Below are positions 43,330-53,116 of a stretch of DNA of 64,000 nt, piece by piece. The stretch comes from Paenibacillus arenilitoris (GTDB lineage Bacteria > Bacillota > Bacilli > Paenibacillales > Paenibacillaceae). The DNA is taken from NCBI RefSeq assembly GCF_014705655.1, contig NZ_JACXIY010000003.1, positions 1-64,000 on the forward strand, read 5' to 3'. The translations under genes and the position numbers were made by a program. Below the pieces are notes generated by a model. The model saw nothing but the letters and a program-made list of their open reading frames with translations. It had not been told where the DNA came from and did not search any database. Every line of letters starts with the position of its first letter. The first letter of the stretch is position 1.

Positions 43330-46300
43330 TTACTTCGGCGCCTCGACGACCGTGATCGAATGGCTTCCGTTCACGACGATGCCGTGGATCGCCTCGCCCA
43401 TGCGGGCCGGATCCCATTCGGAGCGGACGCCGTTTTCGACCTTCACGACATGCAGGTACAATCGTTCGATATAGAGCAGCGAACGGACGCCGTGGAGGTG
43501 CGAATGAAGCACCGAAGCATGCAGCGCTTCGCCGATGTTCCAGCCTCTCCCGTCCGCGTTGCCCGTAAGAGGATGCAAGAAAGCGTTCAGCTTCGCGAGG
43601 CATGCCATCTCGACCGGAAACAGGTCGTCCGCCGAACCGGCCGCCACCGTCGCATGGACGGATATTTCCAAATACGCCGGCTCGATGACGCCGATGGCGC
43701 CGCCGAGCGCCGTGAGATTAGGCGCCGAACGCAGCAGCGCGCGCTCGACCGCTCGCCGCAGCTCCGGGAACTGGGCCGCGCTGGCAAGCCCTCCAGCCGG
43801 ATAAGCGACAATCGTCACGCAGCCGGGAGCCCGCTCGAGAAGCGCATTGCGGTTGCTCAGGCACTTCACCTTCGCCATTTGCGGATACGCTTCGCGCGCG
43901 ATCCATTCCGCGTCCTTCGCCGTCACGGCTCTGCCGCGGTGCTTCAAACGCTGCGGTCCGCGCGCCAGCACCTGCTCGATCCGCTCCGTATCGCCGCCGC
44001 CGACCGACGGCGCCGGATTGCTCACGCCGCTGACGAAGGCATACGGCACGATCATGCCCGTTATTTGGCCGGCCTCCACTTGGCCGCCCGCGCCCGCCGT
44101 CGTCTTAAAGCTGACGCGCACCGTCTCCGCGGTTTCGGCCGAAGGCAGCTTGCCCCGTACGCCATCGCCGAACTGCAGCGTGCCGCCGGCATGATCCGGG
44201 CAGTAATGGCGGTCGACGGGACCCGATTCCGCAAGCGAGCTTACCGCCTCCCAGCGAACCCAGAACCGCTGGTCGTTGCCGTCTCCGTCCTTCTGAAGCT
44301 TATAGCGGTCGGGATCGGCATCCGCCAGGACGTTCCGATCCCCAGGCGGGACGCCGTCGATTTCGTCGACCCACACCTCTTCCTCGATGAAGGCCGAAGG
44401 AGACAACGGAACGAACCCGTTAGGCGGAATGGTCAGCTCCTTCTCCAGACTGACCTGCTGCCTGACGGACACGGCGTTCAAATGCATGCCTGCGGCTACC
44501 GGATTGCGAGGATAGGCGTCGCCAAGACTGCCGTCCCGATTGACCGCACGTATCCAGTACCTCTCGCGCCCGAACAACCGGACCTGCGCCATCGACGAAG
44601 GCCCGACCCATTGCAGCTCGCCGTTGATCGTGAAGGAATCCGTCGTATCGGCCGCCTTCAGGGGCTGCCACGTCAATCTCCCGCCTTCCCGGCAGAGCGC
44701 CTCCCATTCAATCCAAGGCGGCTGCGCGCGGGCGGCGAAACGTCTCTCCAGCTCGATATGCAGCCGGATCGGCCCTTTGCTCGGCGACGATAGGAAGGAA
44801 GCGTATAGCGACGGATGACTTGCCGGAATCGGCTCGAACAGTGGAAAGGCGTTCTCGCCTTGCCGTGCGGAATCGGTCCGGTCGGAATCGTCGGCGTTGC
44901 TTCTCGCGTAGACATGCTCCGGCATGAACAGCTTCTGCGACGGATGCGCGTACGAGAGGGAAGGCTTCGCAAGCCACGGGGACATATATTCCACGACCGG
45001 CGCGAGAATCGGATCCGTCTGAAGCACGCGCGCGCGCACCCAGAAATCGGGCGCCCCATTCACGTACGTTTGGGCCATGTTCTCCGGGCACTCGAATTCG
45101 AGCGTGAACGATTTCGCTTCATGCTCCGGAAGCTCGGCGAACAGGTCCGCGTAAGGCTCGCTGCCGGGCAGCCTCGCCCAATTGCTCCCGTCCCAATATT
45201 CCCAAATGACGCTTCGGATGCGGACCCTCGGAGGATCCTTCTCCTCAAACTCGGACGTGCGCATGACCATCTTCCACTTGATTTCCGGATCCGGCGCCAT
45301 CCGAAGCCGGTTGGCCACCGCTTTCGCCGAGAAGGTCAGCTTGATTCTGGCTTCGCGCTTCGTGAACGCTTCCTCACAGGACAAATAAAAGACGGAATAA
45401 GGAACGAAATGCTCGCCGAAAGGGTAGAAGCCTTCGGTCAGCAGCTCCGTATCGTTGAAATGCAATGCGCCCGGCGGAATGCCCGCTTCGTCGCCGCCGG
45501 CGTCGTGCGCCGCCCGAATGCGCAGCTTGTCCATCTTCAGATGCTTGGATAGCAGCGGCGAAGCCTGGTCGTCCAGCTGCTTCGCGGTACACCGGATCCA
45601 CCGTCCGGCAATCCCTTGATGCTCCGTAATCTCCAGCTTTCCTATCGCGCTTTTATGGAGAACGATCATGTTGCCGGCCGCCGTGACCGCGTCGAACTTC
45701 ACCCAATCGCCGTTCATCGGATAGCTCCACTCGACCCATTCCGAGGCGAGGGATGCGGCGAGCTCAGGCTCCGTATATCTTTTTTCCGCATGATAGACAT
45801 GGAGGTAGAAGCGGCTCGGCCTCTCCGCCAGAAACAGCTCGTCGTGCCGGATGAAGAGCGCGTGCTCCTGCTCGTTCGGAAGCGAGGCCGTGTCGAACAG
45901 GCTTACCGGCTCCGCGAGGCTGCCGGCCAGCCTCTCCCCGTAATTCGCGGCGGCAGTCGCGATGCGGTCCTTACCGGGGTGCACGTTAATCCACTCCATC
46001 AGCCTCGCGGGCGTCGCAAGCAGCGCCTTCTCAGTCTCGAATACGAGCGGCTCGCCGCCGGCCGGGTTCGGCGCGGTCAGCGCGGTCCCCGCCGGCAAAT
46101 AGACCGGATCCGTCGCGCCTTCGCTAAGCCGGAAGACGACGGAAGCGCGCGCGGGACTCGGCGGCTGCAGCTTCACCTGGATGAGATCGAGGAACGAGAG
46201 AAAATGGTTCAGCGGCGCTTGATTAAGCCGCTCTACCGTGTCCTCGAGCATCTCGGCGGCCAAATAGGCGAGCCCCGTCCCCGCGTCCGGATCGTCAGGC

Positions 46301-46425
46301 GAGAACCGCCATTCCGGCGTGTAATGCGGCGCCATCTCCTTCAATCGAGCTATGAAAGAGGCCAGATTATGATGATTGATTTTTGGCGGACGGTTGTCAC
46401 CGCCTCTGCTTCCCCCGTGGTTCAT
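43330..46425 (-). CDS. Large gpJ-like baseplate wedge protein
   Basis: The 1031-residue protein opens with HNLASFIARLKEMAPHYTPE, then FSPDDPDAGTGLAYLAAEML, and carries the gpJ core near its C-terminus (LKHRGRAVTAKDAEWIAREA, followed by CVTIVAYPAGG). The middle is a long beta-rich insertion. Its larger size compared with the next gene fits the two wedge paralogues seen in Afp-type systems. GGGAGCG precedes the ATG. It follows gp25 by 17 bp. Confidence 0.82.
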   Translation of the reverse strand: MNHGGSRGGDNRPPKINHHNLASFIARLKEMAPHYTPEWRFSPDDPDAGTGLAYLAAEMLEDTVERLNQAPLNHFLSFLDLIQVKLQPPSPARASVVFRLSEGATDPVYLPAGTALTAPNPAGGEPLVFETEKALLATPARLMEWINVHPGKDRIATAAANYGERLAGSLAEPVSLFDTASLPNEQEHALFIRHDELFLAERPSRFYLHVYHAEKRYTEPELAASLASEWVEWSYPMNGDWVKFDAVTAAGNMIVLHKSAIGKLEITEHQGIAGRWIRCTAKQLDDQASPLLSKHLKMDKLRIRAAHDAGGDEAGIPPGALHFNDTELLTEGFYPFGEHFVPYSVFYLSCEEAFTKREARIKLTFSAKAVANRLRMAPDPEIKWKMVMRTSEFEEKDPPRVRIRSVIWEYWDGSNWARLPGSEPYADLFAELPEHEAKSFTLEFECPENMAQTYVNGAPDFWVRARVLQTDPILAPVVEYMSPWLAKPSLSYAHPSQKLFMPEHVYARSNADDSDRTDSARQGENAFPLFEPIPASHPSLYASFLSSPSKGPIRLHIELERRFAARAQPPWIEWEALCREGGRLTWQPLKAADTTDSFTINGELQWVGPSSMAQVRLFGRERYWIRAVNRDGSLGDAYPRNPVAAGMHLNAVSVRQQVSLEKELTIPPNGFVPLSPSAFIEEEVWVDEIDGVPPGDRNVLADADPDRYKLQKDGDGNDQRFWVRWEAVSSLAESGPVDRHYCPDHAGGTLQFGDGVRGKLPSAETAETVRVSFKTTAGAGGQVEAGQITGMIVPYAFVSGVSNPAPSVGGGDTERIEQVLARGPQRLKHRGRAVTAKDAEWIAREAYPQMAKVKCLSNRNALLERAPGCVTIVAYPAGGLASAAQFPELRRAVERALLRSAPNLTALGGAIGVIEPAYLEISVHATVAAGSADDLFPVEMACLAKLNAFLHPLTGNADGRGWNIGEALHASVLHSHLHGVRSLLYIERLYLHVVKVENGVRSEWDPARMGEAIHGIVVNGSHSITVVEAPK

Positions 46426-46442
46426 CTCGTCGTTCGCTCCCG

Positions 46443-46844
46443 TTATTTCGTGCCTTCCTCCAGATAGAAGGGAAAGACCTGATTGAATAAATTGTTCGTC
46501 GACCGGACGGCGTACGTTACGCTCATGAGCACGCGGCCGTTATTCAGCCGATCGGGCTTCACCTCGACGTCGACGTCCTTGACGCGAGGCTCCCAGACGC
46601 GGATCGCTTCCTTCACGTCGCTGGCGATAAGCCGCAGCGACGTTTCGTCGGTCGTGCCGAACACGAAGTCCCGCAAGCCGCAGCCGAAGTCGGGGCGCAT
46701 GAGACGCTCGCCCTTCGAGGTGCGGATGATGATCCGGATCGATTCCTCGATGTCCTCCTCGCCTTCCGCCATCCGGATGCGGCCGGTCGTCGCGTCGACC
46801 TGCACCGGAAACTTCCACCCTTTGCCCAAAAATGAAGCCGCCAT
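46443..46844 (-). CDS. gp25/GPW-family baseplate protein
   Basis: The 133-residue protein is a gp25-like wedge component (Afp9 role) that nucleates sheath assembly on the baseplate. The family core is clear: IRIIIRTSKGERLMRPDFGC and GLRDFVFG, followed by a helix and VDVEVKPDR. GGAAGGAG precedes the ATG. Confidence 0.93.
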   Translation of the reverse strand: MAASFLGKGWKFPVQVDATTGRIRMAEGEEDIEESIRIIIRTSKGERLMRPDFGCGLRDFVFGTTDETSLRLIASDVKEAIRVWEPRVKDVDVEVKPDRLNNGRVLMSVTYAVRSTNNLFNQVFPFYLEEGTK

Positions 46845-46864
46845 CCCCGCTGCTCCTTCCGTTG

Positions 46865-47590
46865 CTAGTTGATTTTGACCATTGAGCCTTTCAGCGACAA
46901 CACGCCGTTCGCCTTGACCTCCAGCATGCCGTTCGATTGCAGCGTAAGCGAGGCGTCCGCCTCGACCTTCACCTGGGCTCCCTTCACCGTCACCGATTTC
47001 GTGCCCGTGAGCTTGACGTCGCCCTGCGCGGTCATCTCGAGCGTGGACGTGCCGGCCTTCGCGGTAACCTTCTTGCCGGTTTCGTCCAGCTTCAGCGATT
47101 GCTGCTTGTCCTGCGTTTCCAGCGTGATCGTCTTCCCTTGGTCGTCGAGCTTGATCGTATGCCCTTTGGTCGTTTTAATGGTAATCGAACCGGCGTTGTC
47201 GGCGTCGTCGAAGGTGATCTCATGGCCGGACCTTGTTTTGATTTTGCGGATATCGTTTTTTTCGTGCGGCGCGGGAGGTTTTTTCTTCTTGCTCCACAAG
47301 GAACCGATCATGATCGGCTGGTCGAGCCTGCCCATGAGGAACGCGATCAGCACCTCGTCGCCGACCTCGGGCAGGAACAGGGAGCCCATGTCGTTGCCGC
47401 CCATCAGCGTCGCGACGCGGATCCAATCCGTCTGCAGCTCGCCTTCGCGCAGCGGGAACTTCACCTTCACGCGGCCGAGCTTCTCGGGATCCTTGTTGTC
47501 GGTAACGATCGCGTTCCATACGCCCGACAACTGCTCGGACTGCATGGAGCGCTCATGCCGGTCGAAAAAACCGCCATGCAGCCTGTTCAT
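46865..47590 (-). CDS. Spike OB-fold protein, gpV/gp5-like half of VgrG
   Basis: The 241-residue protein has the gp5/VgrG OB-fold (about 20-105; VTDNKDPEKLGRVKVKFP, LPEVGDEVLIAFLMGRLDQP). A repetitive beta-helix spike of alternating strands follows (about 125-241; ITIKTTKGHTIKLDD, ITLETQDKQQSLKL). It overlaps the gpD-like gene by 4 bp. In Afp, PVC and T6SS the gp27-like and gp5-like parts are one chain; here they are two genes, as in phage P2 (D and V). The PAAR-like protein would cap the needle end. Confidence 0.93.
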   Translation of the reverse strand: MNRLHGGFFDRHERSMQSEQLSGVWNAIVTDNKDPEKLGRVKVKFPLREGELQTDWIRVATLMGGNDMGSLFLPEVGDEVLIAFLMGRLDQPIMIGSLWSKKKKPPAPHEKNDIRKIKTRSGHEITFDDADNAGSITIKTTKGHTIKLDDQGKTITLETQDKQQSLKLDETGKKVTAKAGTSTLEMTAQGDVKLTGTKSVTVKGAQVKVEADASLTLQSNGMLEVKANGVLSLKGSMVKIN

Positions 47591-48675
47591 ATCGCGTTCC
47601 CCTCCGTCTCGAAATAAGTCGTATAGCCGTCCTCGGCGTCAAGTCTGTGGACGATCTTCGTCAACCGCATCAGTTGATCCAGGTTGTCGCTGCCGAGGCC
47701 CTCGATCTTGATCAATTCGCCGGGTTTGAACTCCGGCATCCCGATCGACATCCCGCTGCCCGCTACGAGCTCCCGCGACAGCCGCTCCAGCATCGCCTTG
47801 GCGAGCGCCGTCGCCTCGTCCACCGAAGCGGCTTGGGTGTAGACGATCTCGACCTTCTTCGAAGAGAGCTGGCTCGCCACGCTCGGGCCGCTTTTCGGCC
47901 TGCTGCCGATAATGGTCACGGAGCTTGCGACATGCTCGACGGCTTCCATCTTATCGACGTCGTAGCCGCGCACCTTCACCTGCGACGCCTGGCTCGAGCC
48001 GTCCACCTGCAGCGTGAACCGCATCAGGCTTTGCCCGTATTTGAGCGAAATGAGGGGGTCGCCCGACGTCTTGGGCTTCTTGAAATAAAGCTTGGAGCCT
48101 TCCACGTAGAAAAGCCGGTCGTTGTCGATCGCCAGCGAGCGGATAAAATGATAATCGCTGATCCCGATTTGCTCGATCGTCTTCTTGGTGACGGTCGTAT
48201 CGTCGATCTCGGCCGACAGTCCGTAATCGCCCGCGATTTGCCTGACCACGTCGGTATCCTTCATCTGGTTCCAAACCTTGGAATGCGACGACTTCATGAG
48301 AAGGAAAGAACGGTCCATGGCCGTCACGACGATCGTCGGGCTTCCGTCCGACGGGAAGTCGACCGTGTAGCCGGTGATGATGCCGTCGAACACCTGCGTT
48401 TTTTTGTCCGCGTAGCCGAGCTTGACCTGCAGCTTCTTGCCTACGGCAATCGTCGAGCCGATCCACTGCATACGGGACTCGCTCCAGACGTACCCGTTCG
48501 AGACGGCAAAGCGGGCGATGTCGGCCTGCGCGTCCGTCGACAGCTCGACGTCGACCCATTCGACGGCCATGTTCGCCTGTCTCGCGATTTGGCCTTCGAT
48601 GACGATGTCGGCCTCCGGCGCCTTAAAGCCGTCGTACTTTTGCTCCAAGCTTGAAAAGGAGTTCCCGGGTGCCAT
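47587..48675 (-). CDS. gpD/gp27-like baseplate hub protein
   Basis: The 362-residue protein is a phage late control D-type hub (N-terminal half of a VgrG), forming the pseudo-sixfold adaptor between tube and spike. Typical stretches are DGIITGYTVDFPSDGSPTIV, then MDRSFLLMKSSHSKVWNQMK, IEQIGISDYHFIRSLA and a final METEG-like region. It ends inside the start of the gpV-like gene. Confidence 0.9.
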   Translation of the reverse strand: MAPGNSFSSLEQKYDGFKAPEADIVIEGQIARQANMAVEWVDVELSTDAQADIARFAVSNGYVWSESRMQWIGSTIAVGKKLQVKLGYADKKTQVFDGIITGYTVDFPSDGSPTIVVTAMDRSFLLMKSSHSKVWNQMKDTDVVRQIAGDYGLSAEIDDTTVTKKTIEQIGISDYHFIRSLAIDNDRLFYVEGSKLYFKKPKTSGDPLISLKYGQSLMRFTLQVDGSSQASQVKVRGYDVDKMEAVEHVASSVTIIGSRPKSGPSVASQLSSKKVEIVYTQAASVDEATALAKAMLERLSRELVAGSGMSIGMPEFKPGELIKIEGLGSDNLDQLMRLTKIVHRLDAEDGYTTYFETEGNAI

Positions 48676-48679
48676 GTAT

Positions 48680-49306
48680 TCACTCCAGTCTCGGAATCGT
48701 CAGAGACGAGCCGGCCGTCAGCATGCGAGGGTTATCGATGCCGTTCGCTTCGGCGATATGTCGCCACGCGCCCGGGTCCTCGTATTCGTGGGCCGCGATC
48801 GACCAAAGCTGGTCGCCCTGCTTCACCGTCTTCTGCTTCGTGCGGTCGGCGGATTGCCGCGGGATCTCCTGGTACTGCTCCTTCATCGTCTGCGAGCTGA
48901 GCATCGTAACGGTGAGGGAGGCGCGGACCGGTACTCCCGTCTCCAGGAACATCGTGTATTTTTGCGATATATTGGTGATGACCCCCTTGAAATCAAGCGA
49001 GCCCCAAATAAATTTGCAGGTAGGCGGCGTATGCAGGTCCGAATCGACGTCGAGCATGCCGACGATCTTTGAAGTATGCGTCCGTACGTCAACGCCCGCC
49101 TCATACGTGTCGAAAAACAGGTTGAGCGTCAGCTTCGTCTGGTCGCCTCCCGTATATTGGGAGAGCGGCGTCTGCAAGCCCGGAACCTCTTTCTCCGAAT
49201 ATTGATTGCCGGAATCCAGCTCGTACTCCGTCGGGTTGAACAGCACATCGATCTTCTCGGTTTCGCTGCTTCTGAAAATCCAAAATTGCGCTTTGCTGAG
49301 TGCCAT
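48680..49306 (-). CDS. LysM-containing baseplate protein (Afp7/gp53-like)
   Basis: The 208-residue protein has an N-terminal tail domain (about 8-135; DVLFNPTEYELDSGNQYSEK, LTLNLFFDTYEAGVDVR) and a C-terminal LysM (about 160-206; VKQGDQLWSIAAHEYEDPGA and IPRLE). In contractile systems the LysM part binds within the baseplate hub near the tube start rather than peptidoglycan. It precedes the gpD-like gene by 4 bp, the usual order. Confidence 0.9.
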   Translation of the reverse strand: MALSKAQFWIFRSSETEKIDVLFNPTEYELDSGNQYSEKEVPGLQTPLSQYTGGDQTKLTLNLFFDTYEAGVDVRTHTSKIVGMLDVDSDLHTPPTCKFIWGSLDFKGVITNISQKYTMFLETGVPVRASLTVTMLSSQTMKEQYQEIPRQSADRTKQKTVKQGDQLWSIAAHEYEDPGAWRHIAEANGIDNPRMLTAGSSLTIPRLE

Positions 49307-49333
49307 CCGCCACTTCCTCCAAATCGGTAATTC

Positions 49334-52300
49334 CTAGTAGCCGCGTCTCCGCTGCTCCAGCTTCATCTTTCTCTCCAGCGCTTTATAGACCTGATCCGCG
49401 ATTTTCTCGGGCTGCAGCTGCGGCATTCGCATGATCATCTTCTGCAGCTTATCGGGGTCGAGCTCGCGCGGCGCTTCGACCTGCACTTGGCGCGGCGGCT
49501 CCTGAGCCGCGGCTTGCTTCGGCAAGTGATGCGCCAAGGCGGGCATGGCCGTCCCGTCCGAGAAAGGGCCGGCGGCCATCTGGCCGGCGCCGGCGCCGGC
49601 CGGATTCGGCCCCCGTCCATGCGGCACCGCATAGCTTAGGCTCCGGCTATCGCCCGCAGGCGCGGACGGGCCTTGCGCAAGCGCCCGCATCGGACCGATG
49701 CGCGCGGCCGTCGTCAAGCCGGTTGAAGCAGTACCTAGCAAGGCTGCTGATAAACCCGGGCGTATCGCGGCTCCGGGCGCGACGCTTCGTCGATGCGCGG
49801 TTACCGCGCCCGGCGTCGGACCTCGCCGCATACGGCCCCGCATGTCCGCGTCGCTCATCGCGAACGGGGACTTCGCCTTGCGCAGCCCGTACTCCGGCGT
49901 GTTGAGCGGCGCCCCGGCGCCTGTCGTTCCTGCGAACGGTTCGGCGCTTATTGGCGGGCTCGCCGCGTCCTTGCGACGGACAAGGGCGGTCGTCAAAAGA
50001 TTCGCCGGCGTTCGCCGCGCCGCAACGGCGTTTCGTCCCGGGCTTGCCGGGGTCTTGCGCAGCGTGCTGGCGTTAGGCGACAGGCCTGCGGCGCTAGGCG
50101 TCCTGCCCGCCGGTGCCTGCGGCATCGGCTTGGCGGTTCGCGCCGGACTCGCAGGCGATCGGTGCAACGCGCTTGCACTTGGCGCTTGAGACGCCGGCGT
50201 TCGGTGCGACACGTCGGCGCTCGGCGTCAAAGACATCGGCGTCCGCCGCGATAGGTCGGCGCTCGGCGGTACAGACGCAGGCGTTCGGCGCGATAGGTCG
50301 GCGCTCGGCGTTACAGACATCGGCGTCCGGCGCGATAGGTCGGCGCTCGATGTTATGGATGCGGTCGAGCTGCGAAGCAAGCGGGCGCCTTGCAGCCGGT
50401 CCGCCGGTGCCTTCGGCAACGAACGGGCGCCATGCGATGGATTCGCCGGTAACCGGTCATTGGCGCTCGGTACCGTGGACGGAGATGCCTTGAGAGCCGC
50501 AATTGCGCTTAGCGACGGATTAACCGCTGCTCGTTGAAGCGCATCGGCGTTTCGTGCCAGGCTCGCAGAAGACTTGTGCACCTTGTCGGCGCTTCTTGTT
50601 CGCTTCTCCGTTGTTCGGTTCCGCCCATCGGCATCCGGCTTTCGGATGACCGGGGCTTTTCGTACGGTGTCGACGAGCTGCCCCCGGTTTGCCGGTGCCG
50701 AGCGCAGCTCATCCGCATTCGTCTTAAGCGATGCCTGCGCCTTGCCTGCCGCATTGGCGCTGCGCCTTCGCGCGGCCAGCGTCCCGTTCAGCCATTCGGC
50801 CTTGCGAGCCGGTGATTTATGTAATGGATCGGCGCTTCGAAAAGGGTTCGCCAAAGTCCAGGTAAGCCGGCTGGCCGACGGTGCGATTTTTTCCGGTCTC
50901 GATCGGCCTTCCTTCCCTGCTTCGACGCCGGCTATCGCTCGCACTCTGGATGCGGTCGGCAAGCGATGTATCGCACGTTCGGATTGAGACGCGCCCGAAG
51001 GGAACGACTCCCGGATTGACCCGGCCGAGTAGCGGCCGTTTCCTTGCTCCGCCTCTCTTCTCTTGGCCGCTGTCGCCTGCGGCGGCCCGTCCTCAACTTT
51101 TCGATGCGCTCCCTTGACGAGATTCGGAGCTGCCGGCATTCGGCGAAGTTGAACCCTAAAGTCTGCCGATCTTCTATTAACGTTGCCCGTATTGCCTATC
51201 AACCGCCCGCGGGCTACTGTCAGCGGCCGTTCTTCTCTGCCGTTGAGGGGCTGCGAAGGTCGAGCCTTCGCAAACGAACCGTCAGGCCGCCCTCCACTGG
51301 CCTCATCGCTCGCGGCGTTTACGATGCTTTCCTTATGCAGGTTAAGCGCATTTGCGGAATGCCGGTGAAGGATGGCCCTCCTGCCGCTTGCCGCAGGTCT
51401 TTCCGCGTTCGGCAAGGGCGATGCGGCTGCCGATTGCCCGCCAACGCCGCTTCCGGGGCGTCCCGGCTTGCCGCTTATCGGCCGGCTTTCTCCGACATGC
51501 GTCCCGACTGAGGGCGGATTCCCGAACCGGCTCCGAAGCTGCCTGCGCAATAGGGTCATCGGCGGATTCGTCTCCGGAACCCGCCGGCTTATTAATGCAG
51601 CCTTGACCGGCGCACGCGATTCCCGGCCCGCCGGCTCATTTCCGGACGTGCTGACCGGCCCGGCGGCGATTGACCGGGACTTCGGCTCGTTATTGCCCCG
51701 GGACGACGGTCTGCTCGGCCCAGCCGATTCAACGTCGGTATTGCGACCCGGCTTAAGAAGGTTGGAATCGTCGGCCGGTTGACCGCCATTCGCGACATAG
51801 TCCCGATGGACAAGCCGCTTGGCATGGATCGCCGGGCGAATCTCGTCAGGTGGAACGGCCTTCTCCGGGCTCCGCTTCAGCGCAAAAGAATGCCCGCGCC
51901 GACTTAGCCGTTCGTGATACGAAATCGTCCTCATCATCGCCAATCCCGCATGGCGGTCACGGCTTGCCTCGATCAGCCTGCCGCCGGCATCGCGCTTGTC
52001 CAGCCCGCTGCCGGCCGTTTCGGACGCCGGATTCGCCGAGTGTAAGCCGGGCTTCTCCGATTCCCGCCGCCGTTCTCCCGTCTCGCGACTCGTCCCTGCT
52101 GCTTCCTGCCGCTTCTCGGGTTCCGCGCTCTCGCGCTCCGCCCGCTCGGCTTGTTTCACCGCTTCCTGCCGCCGCTTGCCGGCAGATGCCGTCCGCTCCT
52201 CCGCTTCCATGCGCTCGCGCTCCGCCCGCTCGGCTCGCTTCTCCGCGCCCTGCCGCCGCTTGCCGGCAGCTGCGGTCCGCCCCTCCGCCGCCCGAGCCTC

Positions 52301-53116
52301 CTGCCTCGCGCTTTGGAGCCGGCTTGCCGCGTCCAGCAGCTCCTGCCGCATATTACCGCCGGCATCGCCCGGCTCCCGATGCGAAATCGCTCGTCTGGCA
52401 TTCGCAAGCTGCATGGGCGGACGGCTGCTTGCCGATTTGCCCGGCTGCGCGAGGAGCCGCACCCGTTCCTTCGCCATCTTCTTGTGCAAACGCTCCAGCT
52501 TTCGGATCGCTTGGATGACGATGCCCGGCTTCACCTGATCCTGCTGCCGTCTATATTCATCCGCTCGCTGGGCGTTTCTCCCGGAAGGAGCTTCGCCCGG
52601 CGTTAACGGCGGTTCCGTTCGATTGGGATATACACGCTTTGCGGCGCCATTCGGATCGATGGCCTCGCTCATGCGCGAGGCTTGCTCCTTCGTCCGCTTC
52701 GTTACCGTTCCCGCGGCTTCCTGCAAATTTACGGGATGCGTAACGGCAAGCTCCCTTGCCGTCCGTTGCTCCCGAATGACGCGGGTAACATCCCGTAAAA
52801 CGATCGTATGGCGTTCGACGATCACCTTTTCGCGCTCGATCGTCCGCTCAACCGTTCGCTCGGAGGGCGGCGCCGCTTTCCGATTCGGGCCGGCGCCTCC
52901 CCCATCGGGAGCCTTCGGCGCCGTCACCTTCACGTGAACGGCTTGCTGTACCACGCTCGGCTCGCTTCGCCTGGCATGCGCCAGCGCCGCCTTGCCGAAG
53001 CGGCTATGAGGCGACGCTCCCGCCTTATATTTATTTAAGATGCCGCCGGCAAACGGCTGAACCGACACGGGCGGCGTAAGCGCAGCTTTGTTCATGCGGT
53101 CCGAGTCCCGTTTCAT
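49334..53116 (-). CDS. Giant basic low-complexity repeat protein with Afp6-like C-terminus
   Basis: The 1260-residue protein is very rich in Arg, Ala, Ser and Pro. In order it has a basic head, a helical region (about 80-150; RTIEREKVIVERHTIVLRDV), and a charged helix with a roughly 28-residue duplication (AAAGKRRQGAEKRAERAERE / ASAGKRRQEAVKQAERAERE). A long disordered part follows, then about twenty 14-residue repeats (about 760-1060). The conserved tail EKIADQVYKALERKMKLEQR resembles the short protein that normally sits between the second tube and the LysM gene in Afp-type clusters. The position, before the LysM and hub genes and after the chaperone pair, is that of a phage tape measure. 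The ATG at 53116 has GGAGG nine bases upstream. The function is unproven. Confidence 0.7.
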   Translation of the reverse strand: MKRDSDRMNKAALTPPVSVQPFAGGILNKYKAGASPHSRFGKAALAHARRSEPSVVQQAVHVKVTAPKAPDGGGAGPNRKAAPPSERTVERTIEREKVIVERHTIVLRDVTRVIREQRTARELAVTHPVNLQEAAGTVTKRTKEQASRMSEAIDPNGAAKRVYPNRTEPPLTPGEAPSGRNAQRADEYRRQQDQVKPGIVIQAIRKLERLHKKMAKERVRLLAQPGKSASSRPPMQLANARRAISHREPGDAGGNMRQELLDAASRLQSARQEARAAEGRTAAAGKRRQGAEKRAERAERERMEAEERTASAGKRRQEAVKQAERAERESAEPEKRQEAAGTSRETGERRRESEKPGLHSANPASETAGSGLDKRDAGGRLIEASRDRHAGLAMMRTISYHERLSRRGHSFALKRSPEKAVPPDEIRPAIHAKRLVHRDYVANGGQPADDSNLLKPGRNTDVESAGPSRPSSRGNNEPKSRSIAAGPVSTSGNEPAGRESRAPVKAALISRRVPETNPPMTLLRRQLRSRFGNPPSVGTHVGESRPISGKPGRPGSGVGGQSAAASPLPNAERPAASGRRAILHRHSANALNLHKESIVNAASDEASGGRPDGSFAKARPSQPLNGREERPLTVARGRLIGNTGNVNRRSADFRVQLRRMPAAPNLVKGAHRKVEDGPPQATAAKRREAEQGNGRYSAGSIRESFPSGASQSERAIHRLPTASRVRAIAGVEAGKEGRSRPEKIAPSASRLTWTLANPFRSADPLHKSPARKAEWLNGTLAARRRSANAAGKAQASLKTNADELRSAPANRGQLVDTVRKAPVIRKPDADGRNRTTEKRTRSADKVHKSSASLARNADALQRAAVNPSLSAIAALKASPSTVPSANDRLPANPSHGARSLPKAPADRLQGARLLRSSTASITSSADLSRRTPMSVTPSADLSRRTPASVPPSADLSRRTPMSLTPSADVSHRTPASQAPSASALHRSPASPARTAKPMPQAPAGRTPSAAGLSPNASTLRKTPASPGRNAVAARRTPANLLTTALVRRKDAASPPISAEPFAGTTGAGAPLNTPEYGLRKAKSPFAMSDADMRGRMRRGPTPGAVTAHRRSVAPGAAIRPGLSAALLGTASTGLTTAARIGPMRALAQGPSAPAGDSRSLSYAVPHGRGPNPAGAGAGQMAAGPFSDGTAMPALAHHLPKQAAAQEPPRQVQVEAPRELDPDKLQKMIMRMPQLQPEKIADQVYKALERKMKLEQRRRGY
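49940..50835 (-). repeat. About twenty coding 42-bp (14-residue) repeats
   Basis: The protein period is exactly 14 residues over about 300 residues. It is nearly perfect in the central copies (SADLSRRTPxSVTP, four copies, plus strand 50200-50350) and diverges outward to forms such as ADALQRAAVNPSLS and ADKVHKSSASLARN. One unit is 12 residues long. Proline in each unit argues against a continuous helix. Confidence 0.85.
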
